From assembly GCA_951799445.1 (NCBI GenBank), contig OX637289.1, positions 27,032,245 through 27,096,244 on the forward strand: a DNA stretch of 64,000 nt. Direction: 5' to 3'. The DNA is from Pseudisothecium myosuroides (taxonomy: Eukaryota; Streptophyta; Bryopsida; Hypnales; Lembophyllaceae). Below, piece after piece: positions 35,996-45,636 of the stretch; the first letter of the stretch is position 1; every line of letters begins with the position of its first letter. The position numbers and the translations under genes are program-made. The notes beneath the pieces are model-generated. The model had not been told where the DNA came from and did no database searches. It was given only the letters and a program-made list of their open reading frames with translations.

Positions 35996-37066
35996 ATGGA
36001 GGTGTTTGTGAAGACACAGACAGGCAAGACCATTACGCTCGAGACTGAGAGTTTCCACACCACTGAAAACGTGAGAGCGCAGATTCAGTACAGAGAAGGA
36101 ATCCCATATGACCAGCAACGACTGATTTACGCTGGCAAACAATTGGAAGACGGAATCCCTTTAGCAGATTACAATATCCAGAACGAGGCGACTCTGCACT
36201 TGGTCCTGAGGCTGCGCGGTGGTGGTGGATGGCCAACGCTCTTCGTGGATCTCGAGAACACAAGTTCCTTGAAGACGTTACCATTTAGCACGGATGCCAA
36301 GAATTGGCGCTTAGTGACAAGCGGCTTGAACGTGGAAGGGATCTGCACCAACATCCGGTGCGAAGCTTACCGCGAGCTCGTCATTTGTCCCAAGGGCTTC
36401 GTGATATTCAACCTCACGGACCGTGAAGACAACTATTGCCCTGCTTGCGGCAAGACAGTGAAGGCAACCACTTGCTCCTTCTCAGATTGCGTGTGGATGT
36501 ACGAAGGACGGAAGGCGCAAACCCCTGCACCATCTCTGTCAACAGCAGCACCAACCCTAAACCCTAAACCTTCTCGTCCCAGCTCTGTGCGTGCCGCCAT
36601 CGCCAACTTCTTCACCCGTTGCTTGAACCCGGACAGTGTTATGGTCGCAGAAACTGTCGAACCCGAGGTCATAGTGCAGAAGAAGAAGAAGAATGCGGAC
36701 ATTGTGAGCCCATGGTACACAGCAAAGAAGCGGTATGAGTATTTCGACGACACAGACAACGTGGTGGAATGGGAAAGTCTGGTCATTATCGCCAGGGAAC
36801 GTCCGACCAGCGGACTTTACGATAACCGCAACAGGCCTGTGGGATGTGTAGCAGCAAGTGGAAGCGTTTCGGAGGCAGCGAAAACATCTGGACGTGTGGT
36901 ATCGGTCGATTATAGCTGCGCAATCTGTTTCGGTGAGCTGAAAGAGAAGCAGACGCACAAGACTTCTTGTGGGCATACATTCCACGAGGAGTGTGTGAAT
37001 TTGTGGAAGAGGAGCGGAGGAACTTCTTGCCCTATGTGCCGGGAGCCTCTCCTTCAACATGATTGA
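35996..37066 (+). CDS. Ubiquitin - zinc module - RING-H2 fusion protein
   Basis: A 356-residue intact frame. Residues 1-76 are a ubiquitin fold ending LRLRGG and followed by GGW. I44, H68 and V70 of the interaction patch and K6, K11, K48 are kept, while K27, K29, K33 and K63 are R, Q, R and N. Residues about 104-173 form a cysteine module (C117, C122, C148, C151, C160, C165; [26 protein letters not shown]) resembling one seen beside ubiquitin in other eukaryotic proteins. A Pro-rich linker (about 175-200) and a KKKKK stretch follow. The C-terminus is a RING-H2 finger: C308, C311, C325, H327, H330, C333, C345, C348. RING-H2 domains recruit E2 enzymes, so this is probably a ubiquitin ligase carrying its own ubiquitin-like domain. 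Whether the GG is cleaved is unknown. The start is the only ATG giving the canonical ubiquitin N-terminus. Confidence 0.92.
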   Translation: MEVFVKTQTGKTITLETESFHTTENVRAQIQYREGIPYDQQRLIYAGKQLEDGIPLADYNIQNEATLHLVLRLRGGGGWPTLFVDLENTSSLKTLPFSTDAKNWRLVTSGLNVEGICTNIRCEAYRELVICPKGFVIFNLTDREDNYCPACGKTVKATTCSFSDCVWMYEGRKAQTPAPSLSTAAPTLNPKPSRPSSVRAAIANFFTRCLNPDSVMVAETVEPEVIVQKKKKNADIVSPWYTAKKRYEYFDDTDNVVEWESLVIIARERPTSGLYDNRNRPVGCVAASGSVSEAAKTSGRVVSVDYSCAICFGELKEKQTHKTSCGHTFHEECVNLWKRSGGTSCPMCREPLLQHD

Positions 37067-37424
37067 TCCACGTCTCTAGCCGAACTGCTACTTACCCTTC
37101 TATGCTAGTCTTTACAACCTGTGTACATGCACTTAATTGTGATGATATATCTCCGCCCTAGCTAGACTTCTCACATCGGCAAAGACGAAGAGCGGTATGG
37201 TGGAGGCATGAATGCACATAAATGCACTCGAAAGCACGAAGGATGTTGACGGCAAGGACCTTGGTAGTCAATCCACAGATCAGGAGCTAACTTAGGTCTA
37301 CTGCCTGTGAAACTTATGTCTCTGTTTTCAAGTAGTTTTTTCTGTAATAAGAGCAATGTGGTGTTGAACGTGTAGCAGGCGACACGACCTTCATTGAACG
37401 AACCCCGATCAAATTTCTGAGAGC
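37067..37424. other. 3' flank of the ubiquitin-RING gene
   Basis: Probably the 3' untranslated region, with an AATAAG-like signal near 37346. No gene was recognised. Confidence 0.35.
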
Positions 37425-38129
37425 CGCTACACTAAAATTGGTAAATAGTGTTGGGTGATAATTAGTGTTGTTCCTTGTTTTTACCCCCCAAGACTATTTT
37501 CCAACTTATGTGTAAATAGTGTTGGGGCACTTTCCTCCCACCGTCAAAATCTGCCCCTTCCCTGGCAAACTGTGTTTTCCGCCTCTTGCCGTCATGCTCT
37601 GGATCTTCCCTAGGAAACTGTGTTTTCCGCCTCTTGCCGTCAACCTTTGGCCCTTCCCTGGAAAACTGTGTTTTCCACACCTCTTGCCATCCAATTCCTT
37701 CTCTTAAAAAACTTTCATTTTCCCTTGTCCGGTGGAGAGATTGTGAAAGAAGAGGTGGAGGAGCTCTTTGTTCTATCACTTGAAAGAGGCTCCTTCCACG
37801 GTGTGTGTGGTGGTATATACTTTGTGGTTTCCCGCCGATTCCTTTGCCGCTTGATTTCAAATTTCAAACTTCCGTTGCCTATATCTTTTTTTTGATGTAT
37901 GTGATTGAACATTGGGTGATACCATTGGATTTGTCTTTCTCTCCTCTATTTCCTCTGAAAAATAGTTTTTTTTTTTTTTTTGGTCGCCACTTTTTTATTT
38001 TTAGCATTTTTCAGCATTTTCTCACAGCAATTTGGTAAATAATGATCTAACACTAACCTTGCAAATCACAATTAGTGTTAGGTGGGACAATTAGTGTTGC
38101 CAACACTATTTACCAATTTTAGTGTAGCG
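37425..38129. mobile_element. Terminal-inverted-repeat element with internal tandem repeat
   Basis: The left end CGCTACACTAAAATTGGTAA (continuing to TAGTGTTGG) is repeated exactly inverted at the right end, about 30 bp in all. Further AGTGTT motifs lie inside both ends. Length 705 bp. Inside is a 3 x 48-bp tandem array (37543-37688). The CACTA string lies just inside the end (CTACACTAAAA), but a direct 3-bp target duplication is not evident, so the superfamily is left open. The element begins about 360 bp beyond the ubiquitin-RING stop codon. Confidence 0.75.
37543..37688. repeat. Three tandem copies of a 48-bp unit
   Basis: Units at 37543-37590, 37591-37638 and 37639-37688 share CTTCCCTRGMAAACTGTGTTTTCC and CCTCTTGCC. 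The third is two bases longer. As 48 is a multiple of three, the minus-strand open frame across it is also periodic, which explains its length without implying a gene. Confidence 0.9.
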
Positions 38130-38592
38130 TGAACAAATTAAACATTCTAATGCAAGTCTTTGGCGTGGTGAAATTAAACATCTCAGAACTGGTTCAGGGT
38201 TTTTAGTCAAATGTTCATTTTTGGAAGATTTTTTTTGGAATTTACACTGAGGGCATGAAAAATTAAGTAGCAACCGAGCGAAATTTAGCCAGTTTTGAAA
38301 TCGCTAGTGGTGACTGGTGAGTGATTATGCTTGGAGTGTTCTTATTAGCCACAACATGCACAGACTATCAATTGAGTATATTGCAAATTTAAAATGAATG
38401 TTAAACAAACAAAAAATTCACGAAATTGGCACATAGGTCTTATATTAGTCCTAATTTGTTAGAGCTCATAACATTCACTAGCCTTCAAAGAGGCTGCCTT
38501 TTTCTCTCTACAAAATTCATCCTTATGTCATTAATGTAGCTCAATACTGAGACAATGGCAGTATATTTATGATTTGCTTCATTTTTTTATGC
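38130..38592. other. Gene-less spacer
   Basis: AT-rich sequence between two elements. No gene was recognised. Confidence 0.4.
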
Positions 38593-39465
38593 TAAGGTAG
38601 GAGGCTGGAAAAGCGACCCTTTACCAGCTGATTTGCATTTAGGGGGAAGCTAAACTCCTTAACCCCTAAAGTCCCAAGGCCATTCTTTTGTCAAAAAACA
38701 CTCAAAACAGCCATTTCTGCTGCATTCATCCACAAAAGCAGAAAAAACATTTTTTTTAAGAATCTAACCGTAAGATCTTATACTTCACTTGTCTGAGATC
38801 ATGTGGTAAAAATTTCATCAAATTTGACCGTACGGATTGGAAGATATTAGCATTCAAAGTTGGGCAAAAAGTTTTTTTTCAAGATTGCCCGAAAAACAAG
38901 ATTGTCCATAACTTTCTCATCACTAGTCCAAATAGAATGAATCAAAGTTTTACATGAAGACAAACATATAATATTTTAGGAAAAAAAATTTTAAAAAAAT
39001 TATTTTGACTTTTTGTAATTTTTTTTGGGCTGCCCGCCGACCTCCATATTTGGCTTTTTGTGCAATAACTTTTTCTTCCGGGCACCGATTGAAATAAAAA
39101 TTATATTCCCGAAAAGTTTATGTGTTTTCCTAGCTTTACAAGAAGTTTTAGAAAATTATGATGAATATTGAGATTGTGGGAGCCTACCCGAACTTGCATT
39201 TTGGCCCCCATAGGGCCAATGGGACTTTAGGGGTTAAAACAATTTTTAGTAAATTTTCGTGGTAAGAAAAATGGAATTGGCATCTAAACCAAGTCGTTTC
39301 ATATTTTTTGGACATTCATAGAATTAGTTATGAATTTTTGAAGTTGAAAACACAGTAGTTTCTAAAAGCGGCCCCCTCCTTAAATGTACACTTCTGATAC
39401 ATGTTAGAGGCGAAATCTACCAGATTGCTTTTAGAGACAAGTCACTTTTACAGCCCCCTACCTTA
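38593..39465. mobile_element. TA-family MITE split by a T4 insertion
   Basis: Left end TA-AGGTAGGAGGCTGGAAAAGC and right end GACAAGTCACTTTTACAGCCCCCTACCT-TA. Removing the T4 element at 38659-39237 leaves about 298 bp that align along their whole length with the uninterrupted copy at 11229-11531. This shows the order of insertion: TA element first, T4 later. Confidence 0.85.
38659..39237. mobile_element. T4 element inserted at a proven TTAA site
   Basis: Ends TTAACCCCTAAAGTCCCAAG and CATGGG-like GGGACTTTAGGGGTTAA. The flanks CTAAACTCC and AACAATTTT are contiguous around a single TTAA in the related TA element at 11229-11531. The insertion therefore duplicated TTAA exactly. Length 579 bp, shorter than the 0.8-1.0 kb copies, probably by internal deletion. 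No transposase. Confidence 0.88.
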
Positions 39466-39602
39466 ATTCTAGGATCAAACATACAAATCAACAAATAATT
39501 GTAAAAAAGTACGGTTTGCCAATAATTCAAAGAGTCCACTAAACAATACTCCAACGCAATTTACCCATTTATCATTAGTAACTTATTTTTGGTTTCAAGT
39601 GT

Positions 39603-40433
39603 GAAGACAAGCTCTTTATATATAAATAGGTTGGTAGAAGGTAGAACAACCCATGCGGGATAAGTAAATTAGAATTTGTAGTTTCTCAACCACTCATAGT
39701 TAAGTCAAGCACTACAAGAGAAAGGGGTGTTTTAAGTGAGTTTTTAAGTAGTGTCCTAGACACATGATTTTAAGTAATGACCTTTTAGGAGATTTTTAGC
39801 AAAATTTGACTTAAAACACATGTTTTTAAGTCAAATTTTGCTAAAAATCTCCTAAAAGGTCATTACTTAAAATCATGTGTCTAGGACACTACTTAAAAAC
39901 TCACTTAAAACACCCCTTTCTCTTGTAGTGAAGAGTAGGAATTGTGTTTAAAGTAGAATTTCAGACCTCATTTGGGCATAGTAAAATAATTTTTTTCAAA
40001 AAACTTTGATTTAAGAAAATCTAGTAAATCATGCTAACTTTCATGTCCAAAAATCCGTTTGAGATTTCAATTCTTCAATCAAAAGTTATAGACAAAACTG
40101 AGAGAGGATGTTTGAAAATGTCAAAGAAAATGTCCCTTTCAACCCCTCTCCAAATTTTGTCCATAACTTTTGATTGGAGGCTTGAAACCTCAAACGGATT
40201 TTTCAGAGATGAAATTTAGCATGATTTACCAACTTTTCTTAGTTCAAGGTTTTTTGAAAGAAGTTATTTTATAATGCCTAAATGCGGTCTAATATTCTAC
40301 TTCAAATATAATTTCTGCTCTAATTTTACATAACTAAGTGAGAGGTTGAGCTCCTACTCCAATTCTAATTTACATATCCCACATTGTTTGTTTCACCTCC
40401 TACCACCCAATATGTATATACAGAGTTGTCTTC
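39603..40433. mobile_element. FB fold-back element carrying a CACTA-type hairpin
   Basis: The left arm starts GAAGACAAGCTCTTTATATA and the right arm ends TATACAGAGTTGTCTTC. The arms pair over several hundred bases (TGTCCATAACTTTTGATTGG near the centre). Without the nested hairpin (39710-39930) it is about 607 bp. Related copies lie at 49674-50460 and in 7690-10080. Confidence 0.7.
39710..39930. mobile_element. CACTA-type near-perfect hairpin MITE with AAG target duplication
   Basis: It starts CACTACAAGAGAAAGGGGTG and ends with the exact reverse complement. The two arms pair almost perfectly across the whole 221 bp, with a loop near 39821. AAG flanks both sides (39707-39709 and 39931-39933). 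The CACTA start, GTAGTG end and 3-bp duplication fit the CACTA (En/Spm) superfamily. Near-perfect pairing indicates recent activity or recent formation. Confidence 0.88.
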
Positions 40434-40523
40434 TTCATTGTAGAATACAAAAAGTAAATGATTTGTGAAGCAAAGCAAAGATCTGGTTCAATACCATATT
40501 TTCCATGAATTTTTTGCTTACTA

Positions 40524-41268
40524 GGGTGATTGCAAGAAAGACTAGTAAAAAAGCGTAGCGTTTTCCACAGTACTCATGTTTTCTTTCAGGAGTATTGTAT
40601 AATTAGAAAAACAATTTTAAAAAAATGTGAAAAATATTTTTAATGTATACACCTTTAAGAAGAAGGTACCCTAAGAAGGAAAAGCATAGAAAAAATCTTT
40701 AAGTAGGAGAACTAGAAAAGTCTCATGAACTAGCAAAATCTCAAGAAAATAGGTATTATCACATTTTAATTTGTAAAAAATAAGAAAAGCAATTTTTAAG
40801 AAAACTAAAAATTGTCCATTTGGGAGAACTTTATGATGAAGAGATTTCACCAAAAGAATGATCTTAAAACCATTGTCAATGTTCAAAAATGCGCGCGCAA
40901 GGGAGCCCTGTTTGCATACTTGTGAAGGGCATAAAATAAAATATTTTTAAATTTCCTTTGGTAGAAACATGACTTCCTACTGTGGTAATAGAGCACAAAA
41001 ATTTCAGCTCTAGATCATCAATTTTGGATACTCCCCAGTACTAAAAACCCCTAAATCGCAAAGTGTGACAAATTAGCTAAATTGAAATTTAAATATAAAA
41101 TGATTTTTGAAAATTTATGAAAAATAAGGGAACTGAATAGTATCAAGTTAAACATCTCCAATAAAAATTTCAAGTTAATTGGATTCATGCTTCAAAAGTT
41201 ATAGCACATGACAACTCCATCACTTCAAGTGTGACGCAAAATAGTACTAGTCTTTCTTGCAATCACCC
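40524..41268. mobile_element. G4-family element with ACTA target duplication
   Basis: Left end GGGTGATTGCAAGAAAGACT and right end AGTCTTTCTTGCAATCACCC are exact inverted repeats of at least 20 bp, flanked by ACTA on both sides. Length 745 bp. The interior shares AAAGCGTAGCGTTTTCCACA and CACCTTTAAGAAGAAGGTAC with the copy at 60563-61311. No transposase. Confidence 0.85.
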
Positions 41269-42039
41269 ACTAATTTAAAGTTAATCTTTAAATCCTTGAT
41301 GCTTCTTTTTTTATTCAGGAATCAATGTTAAGCACTGTAGTCTTCACGTTCAACGGAACTAACAAGTCTTTTTTTTTTCTTTTTGCTACAATACCAAGTA
41401 GTTGTGACCTATTTAGTCCATCTTCAATTTTTTGACAAATTGTTTGTAGTTACTGATTGCATGACAAATATACCACATCATTTCGTCCGGCAGATGAGAT
41501 GTTGTGGTATATTCAACATCATTCCATCCAACAGAGGCAGTGCTGAAACCTGCTACTGAATGTTATGCTGTACACATTTACGAGTGAAATACTGAAATGT
41601 TTGGTAATCACTGACATACAATACTAAATTACTAACAAATGAATACAATTATCTTCTAATCTACTACTTGTATAGGTATTCTACAAGCCATTGGAACTAA
41701 ACCCAAATAGGTTTGAAACACTTAGATACAAATCCCACAATGACATAAACGGCATTCAAGAATAGAAAGTTCCATCACAAAAACTAGAGGTGGGAATCAT
41801 AATCTTATGATTGTTTTGTTTAACATTCTTATCAATCAACATCAAATTTTTGACAATTTTTAGTTTTTGAACAACGACATTTCCAAGCTTGCATTTCCAT
41901 GCTCACTAACTAGCATCATTGGGCTAAGAAGAAAGGACCTCCCGCTATGTCAACTATGAAAGACACTTAAATGTCGGGGTGATGAACAAATGAATTTCAT
42001 CCATTTGTTTTTTGCATTTGTTGAGCACTACTTTACTAA
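41269..42039. other. Gene-less spacer with one hairpin
   Basis: No gene was recognised. It contains the hairpin at 41466-41513. Confidence 0.4.
41466..41513. repeat. Small hairpin related to 48809-48866
   Basis: AATATACCACATCATTTCGT pairs with a downstream AGATGAGATGTTGTGGTATATT around a short CCGGC loop. The same stem sequence (ATACCAC/GTGGTAT, AACA) recurs at 48809-48866. Confidence 0.5.
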
Positions 42040-43050
42040 AAGATAATTGCAAAAAATACTGAATGGTCCTTATTTATATCATAGTATCACACATAGCATG
42101 ACAAATTTTTTGTCTATTGTAAATTTTGAAGCAAGAACCCAATGAACTTGAATATTTTCATTAGAGATGGATGATTACATTGCAATCATATCCCTTATTT
42201 CTTAGAAATTTAAAAAATTACTTTATATTTAAAAATCTATTTTTTCAAATTTGTCACACTTTTAGATTTAATGGTTTTGACTTTTGAGTACTGTTGAGTA
42301 TGCAAAATTAATAATCCAAAGCTAAAATTTTGTGGAATTCCCGTAGTAGGCGGGCATATTTTGCATAATGAAGAACATCTAAAAATAGATTATTTTATAT
42401 CCTCCATATTTATTCAAAAGGGGCTTTCTAGGGCTTTCACTTTTGTATATTGAAGATGGTTTTGAGCTCATTTTTTTGGTGAAATTCAATCACTTTCAAA
42501 TCCTTAAAAATCTCCAATTTTTAGTTTTTTTTACTATAGTATATTTATTATAAATTAAAATCTTGACATATTCCTTTTCTTTGAAAAATTGAAACATTCC
42601 TTACCTTAAGCTAGGTTGTTTGTTTTGTTTATTTGTTTGTTTATTACGCTGAGATCTCCCGGACCATGCGTCCTCCATTTGTATTTTTGATACTGTCGGA
42701 AAGCCCTAGACCAAGAGGGGTGTACAAGTTTTCTTTTGTGGCATTTGAACCTACGGTGTGAAGTTTATTGAATTTCAAGTTTTTATGAATAAAAAAAAAA
42801 CTTTAATTATTTTAATTTTGGCTGTGGCAATGGCACAGGGTACACTATTAGTATTGGTGGAAAAAAGTAAAAATTATATAGTATTCATGATAGACATTTG
42901 TCAATATTACAAAAGACCTACAACATAATAAAAAATCAAAATTGATGCAAGAACCTTCATAAGCCCTTTTAATACTCATAGTACTCAACACCAAGACCCT
43001 AGTTTTTGGCAAATCACTATAAAATCGACTAGTCTTTCTTGCAAGCACCC
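42040..43050. mobile_element. Diverged G4-family element with nested repeat
   Basis: The right end CTAGTCTTTCTTGCAAGCACCC is typical of G4. A degraded left end (ATAATTGCAAAAAATACTG) lies near 42042. Interior blocks such as GACAAATTTTTTGTC and TCATTAGAGATGG-like sequence match the siblings in reverse order. The retroposon-like repeat 42603-42852 lies inside. The target duplication is not resolved. Confidence 0.5.
42603..42852 (-). repeat. Inverted copy of the retroposon-like repeat at 11748
   Basis: It reads, on the minus strand, from TAGTGTACCCTGTGCCATTG to an (AAACA)n tail and ACCTAGCTTAAGGTA. It shares GTAGGTTCAAATG and GGGAGATCTCA with the copy at 11748-12009, in the same order. Confidence 0.5.
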
Positions 43051-43649
43051 TAGAGCTTTAGGTTTCTTTTGATTCTTTATTTTTTTACTATTAAAACCCT
43101 CAAAGTGGTAAGTGATGCTCTTGTCAATCTTTTATTACATTTTTTTACATTTTTTATTTTTAGTTAATTAAAAATCTCATGATTTTTAATTATCTATGTA
43201 TTAAAAATAATTTTATGTGTTGATTCCACCTCAAAAAATGTGAAATTGCTTAAAGTGTCCATTATAGGTGCTTCTACTTTAAGCATGAACAAACATCCCA
43301 ATATGTGAATACTTGCTTCATTTTGAACAACATTCACTCTTCACTTGAATTTTGAATTTTGAAATCAACTATAATTTAATGCTATTTTCTATTGGAAACA
43401 CTTGTGTATCATGTAGTGATACTTTGAGGGAGCCAATGATCTCCAAGATTTTAAACTCTTGATCTATTATGGAGAAGATTGAGGATTCTTGTGAGGATTA
43501 TGTCTCATATTTTACTCTATCCACAATTTTTTGTATGGTTATATATCTAGCTACTACTTATTAAATGCTTTGAGGATGGACTTAGGTGATTATATTCTAC
43601 ACCCATGTCCGATTAGTTCATTTCTAGAATTCTAGGTATAATAGGACAA

Positions 43650-44483
43650 TTAACCCCTAAAGGACCATTGTCCCTTCGGGGGACAAATGCGTTTTCGGGT
43701 AGGTACCTACGGGCTGAAATTTTCTCCTGATTTTTTTAAACTTATTTTGGAGGTAGAAAAGTTGATTAGCTTTGTGGGAATATAATTTTTTTCACAATCA
43801 GTGACCGGAAAAAAAAATTATGACCAAATAAGCTCAAACGAGGGGACGACGGGCAGCCCTGGCCTTGGGCCAAATAAAAATGGACAAAAATTTGAAATTT
43901 TTTTTTAATATTTTTTTCCTCATAGATTATATTTTTGTCTATCTGGAAAGCTTTGATTCATTTCATTTGGATATGTTATGAGAAGGTTAGGGACATTCTT
44001 GTTTTTCGAGCAATTAGAGCATCTTCTTGAAAAAAATAATTTGTAGGATTCATTTCTGAATGCAATTTTTCAAAATTTTCGCATTTTTTTTGTGCATGGT
44101 TTGATTTACTTGTTAGAAAAATCTCACCATTGGGATTAGTGCATTTTAATTCCATCTAAAATATATTAATATTTTAGATTTTCCTTCTATCTCATACCTA
44201 CTTCTACTTAACAATTTTTTAAGAATGATAATTAAAGTCAAAAAATCTAGTCCCACAATGTGTTGAAAAACTTGTTTTTTCCACTTTAAACGCAAATATC
44301 TTGCAATCTGTGCAGTCAAAATTTTTGAAATTTTTTCCACACACTCTCATACTAGTTAGGTGTAAGATCCTACGGTTAGATGTGGGGAAAAAACAATTTT
44401 CAATTTTTTTAACTCTTTGCTGTAGATATGGCAATTTTGAGTGTCTTTTGGCAGGAAAAAGGCCTTGGTCCTATAGGGGTTAA
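43650..44483. mobile_element. T4-family element, complete
   Basis: Ends TTAACCCCTAAAGGACCATT and TTGGTCCTATAGGGGTTAA with TTAA on both sides. Length 834 bp. The interior has the family blocks CATAGATTATATTTTTGTCTA and TTGATTCATTTCATTTGGAT. The right-end sequence (GGCCTTGGTCC) is found at the left end of the copies at 6435 and 51036, showing that the two orientations share both kinds of end. No transposase. Confidence 0.8.
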
Positions 44484-45555
44484 TTGGAAAGAGTGAAGGT
44501 GGTTCGGGGTCATTATTCATCCTTCATTCATTTTTTGAGAGAGTGGCTTAGATCTTGAAGATTTGATGATTCTTCATGTAGACAATTTGCAGAAAAAGGT
44601 TATATCCAATAACCCTCAACTAGACCGCTTAATCAATTATCACGTTGATAACATGAATCAGACAATTACTTTCCATCATTTATTTAAGATAAATGCACCC
44701 ATAGTCAATCATGACCCATAGCCAACCTCTAGGGGGCACTATTTCCAACAAAGGTTGAAAAGCTTGGAATGTGTTTTTCAAAGTTGGGACTAATGAAGTA
44801 ATGATACATGTCCCAAAGTAGTAAGGAAGAAAAGGAAATAGTGAGTAGGAAAGCAGTTTTTTAGATAATCAGAATTGGATGCCTCCAGACATTGGCTATT
44901 AGTCCAGACCACTTTTTAACTCCCAAAATTCATAATAACTTTAATTTTGAGAATAAAATTACAAAAATTTGTCCATATTTCTTAACTTTCCACATGGGAA
45001 AAATTTCTTGCACCTTAAATTGCTCATCATTTGTTGCGAAATACCTCAAGTGATCGGATATGGCTACATTCACCTTACGTCATTTCAATTCCAACTAGCC
45101 AATACACATAACCAAATTTTCTATGGATGGATGGAGAGTACAACGAATTGGATGCATTTTTGTAGGTTTGTGACGACTCCATTAGGACCATTACCCGGTC
45201 ACTAACCCACTCTCGAGACCGTAGTCTCGTCTTTCAAAATATGGCAAGCAAAGTGTTTCATTAATTAAATGCTAATACAGTATGTTGAGTACGTCCCGAG
45301 GCCTCAATCATGTCTCGGCAGGAAGTTGAAATCCATTGAAGTTGACACCCATAAATGGACAAGAAACACAAATTTGGGTTCATTCTGATCAAGCATTCTC
45401 TCTGTTGATCTTGCTTTCTCCACAGCTACAGCAGGGTCACTCGTAGCCCCCAGTTACTCAACTGTTAGAATCCAGGCTTGCATGTGCATGTGACCCATCT
45501 CAAGGTTGTGTAACCCATTTCGACATTGATAGTGTTCAGTCAGCGATCGAGATCT
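44484..45555. other. Spacer and upstream region of the 309-residue gene
   Basis: AT-rich up to about 45200, then more balanced. The balanced part is probably promoter or untranslated leader. No other gene was recognised. Confidence 0.35.
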
Positions 45556-45576
45556 GCTTAACGTTATACGTTAAGC
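45556..45576. promoter_or_regulatory. Perfect palindrome upstream of the orphan gene
   Basis: GCTTAACGT-TAT-ACGTTAAGC is an exact inverted repeat (9-bp arms, 3-bp spacer) 60 bases before the ATG at 45637. Each arm carries an ACGT core, the binding core of plant bZIP factors. It could be a protein-binding site or, if transcribed, a hairpin in the leader. The role is inferred. Confidence 0.45.
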
Positions 45577-45636
45577 GTCGACTTTGGGTTTGCTAGAGAA
45601 GCGTGGATTTCCTTCCAGTTCTAGTGTTGCATTTCT

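Noticed and set aside
36557..37060. 167-codon minus-strand open frame
   Set aside because: It lies entirely antisense to the ubiquitin-RING coding region, whose domains are unmistakable.
37462..37860. 132-codon minus-strand frame with repeats
   Set aside because: Its length is explained by the 48-bp tandem array inside a mobile element; no gene context.
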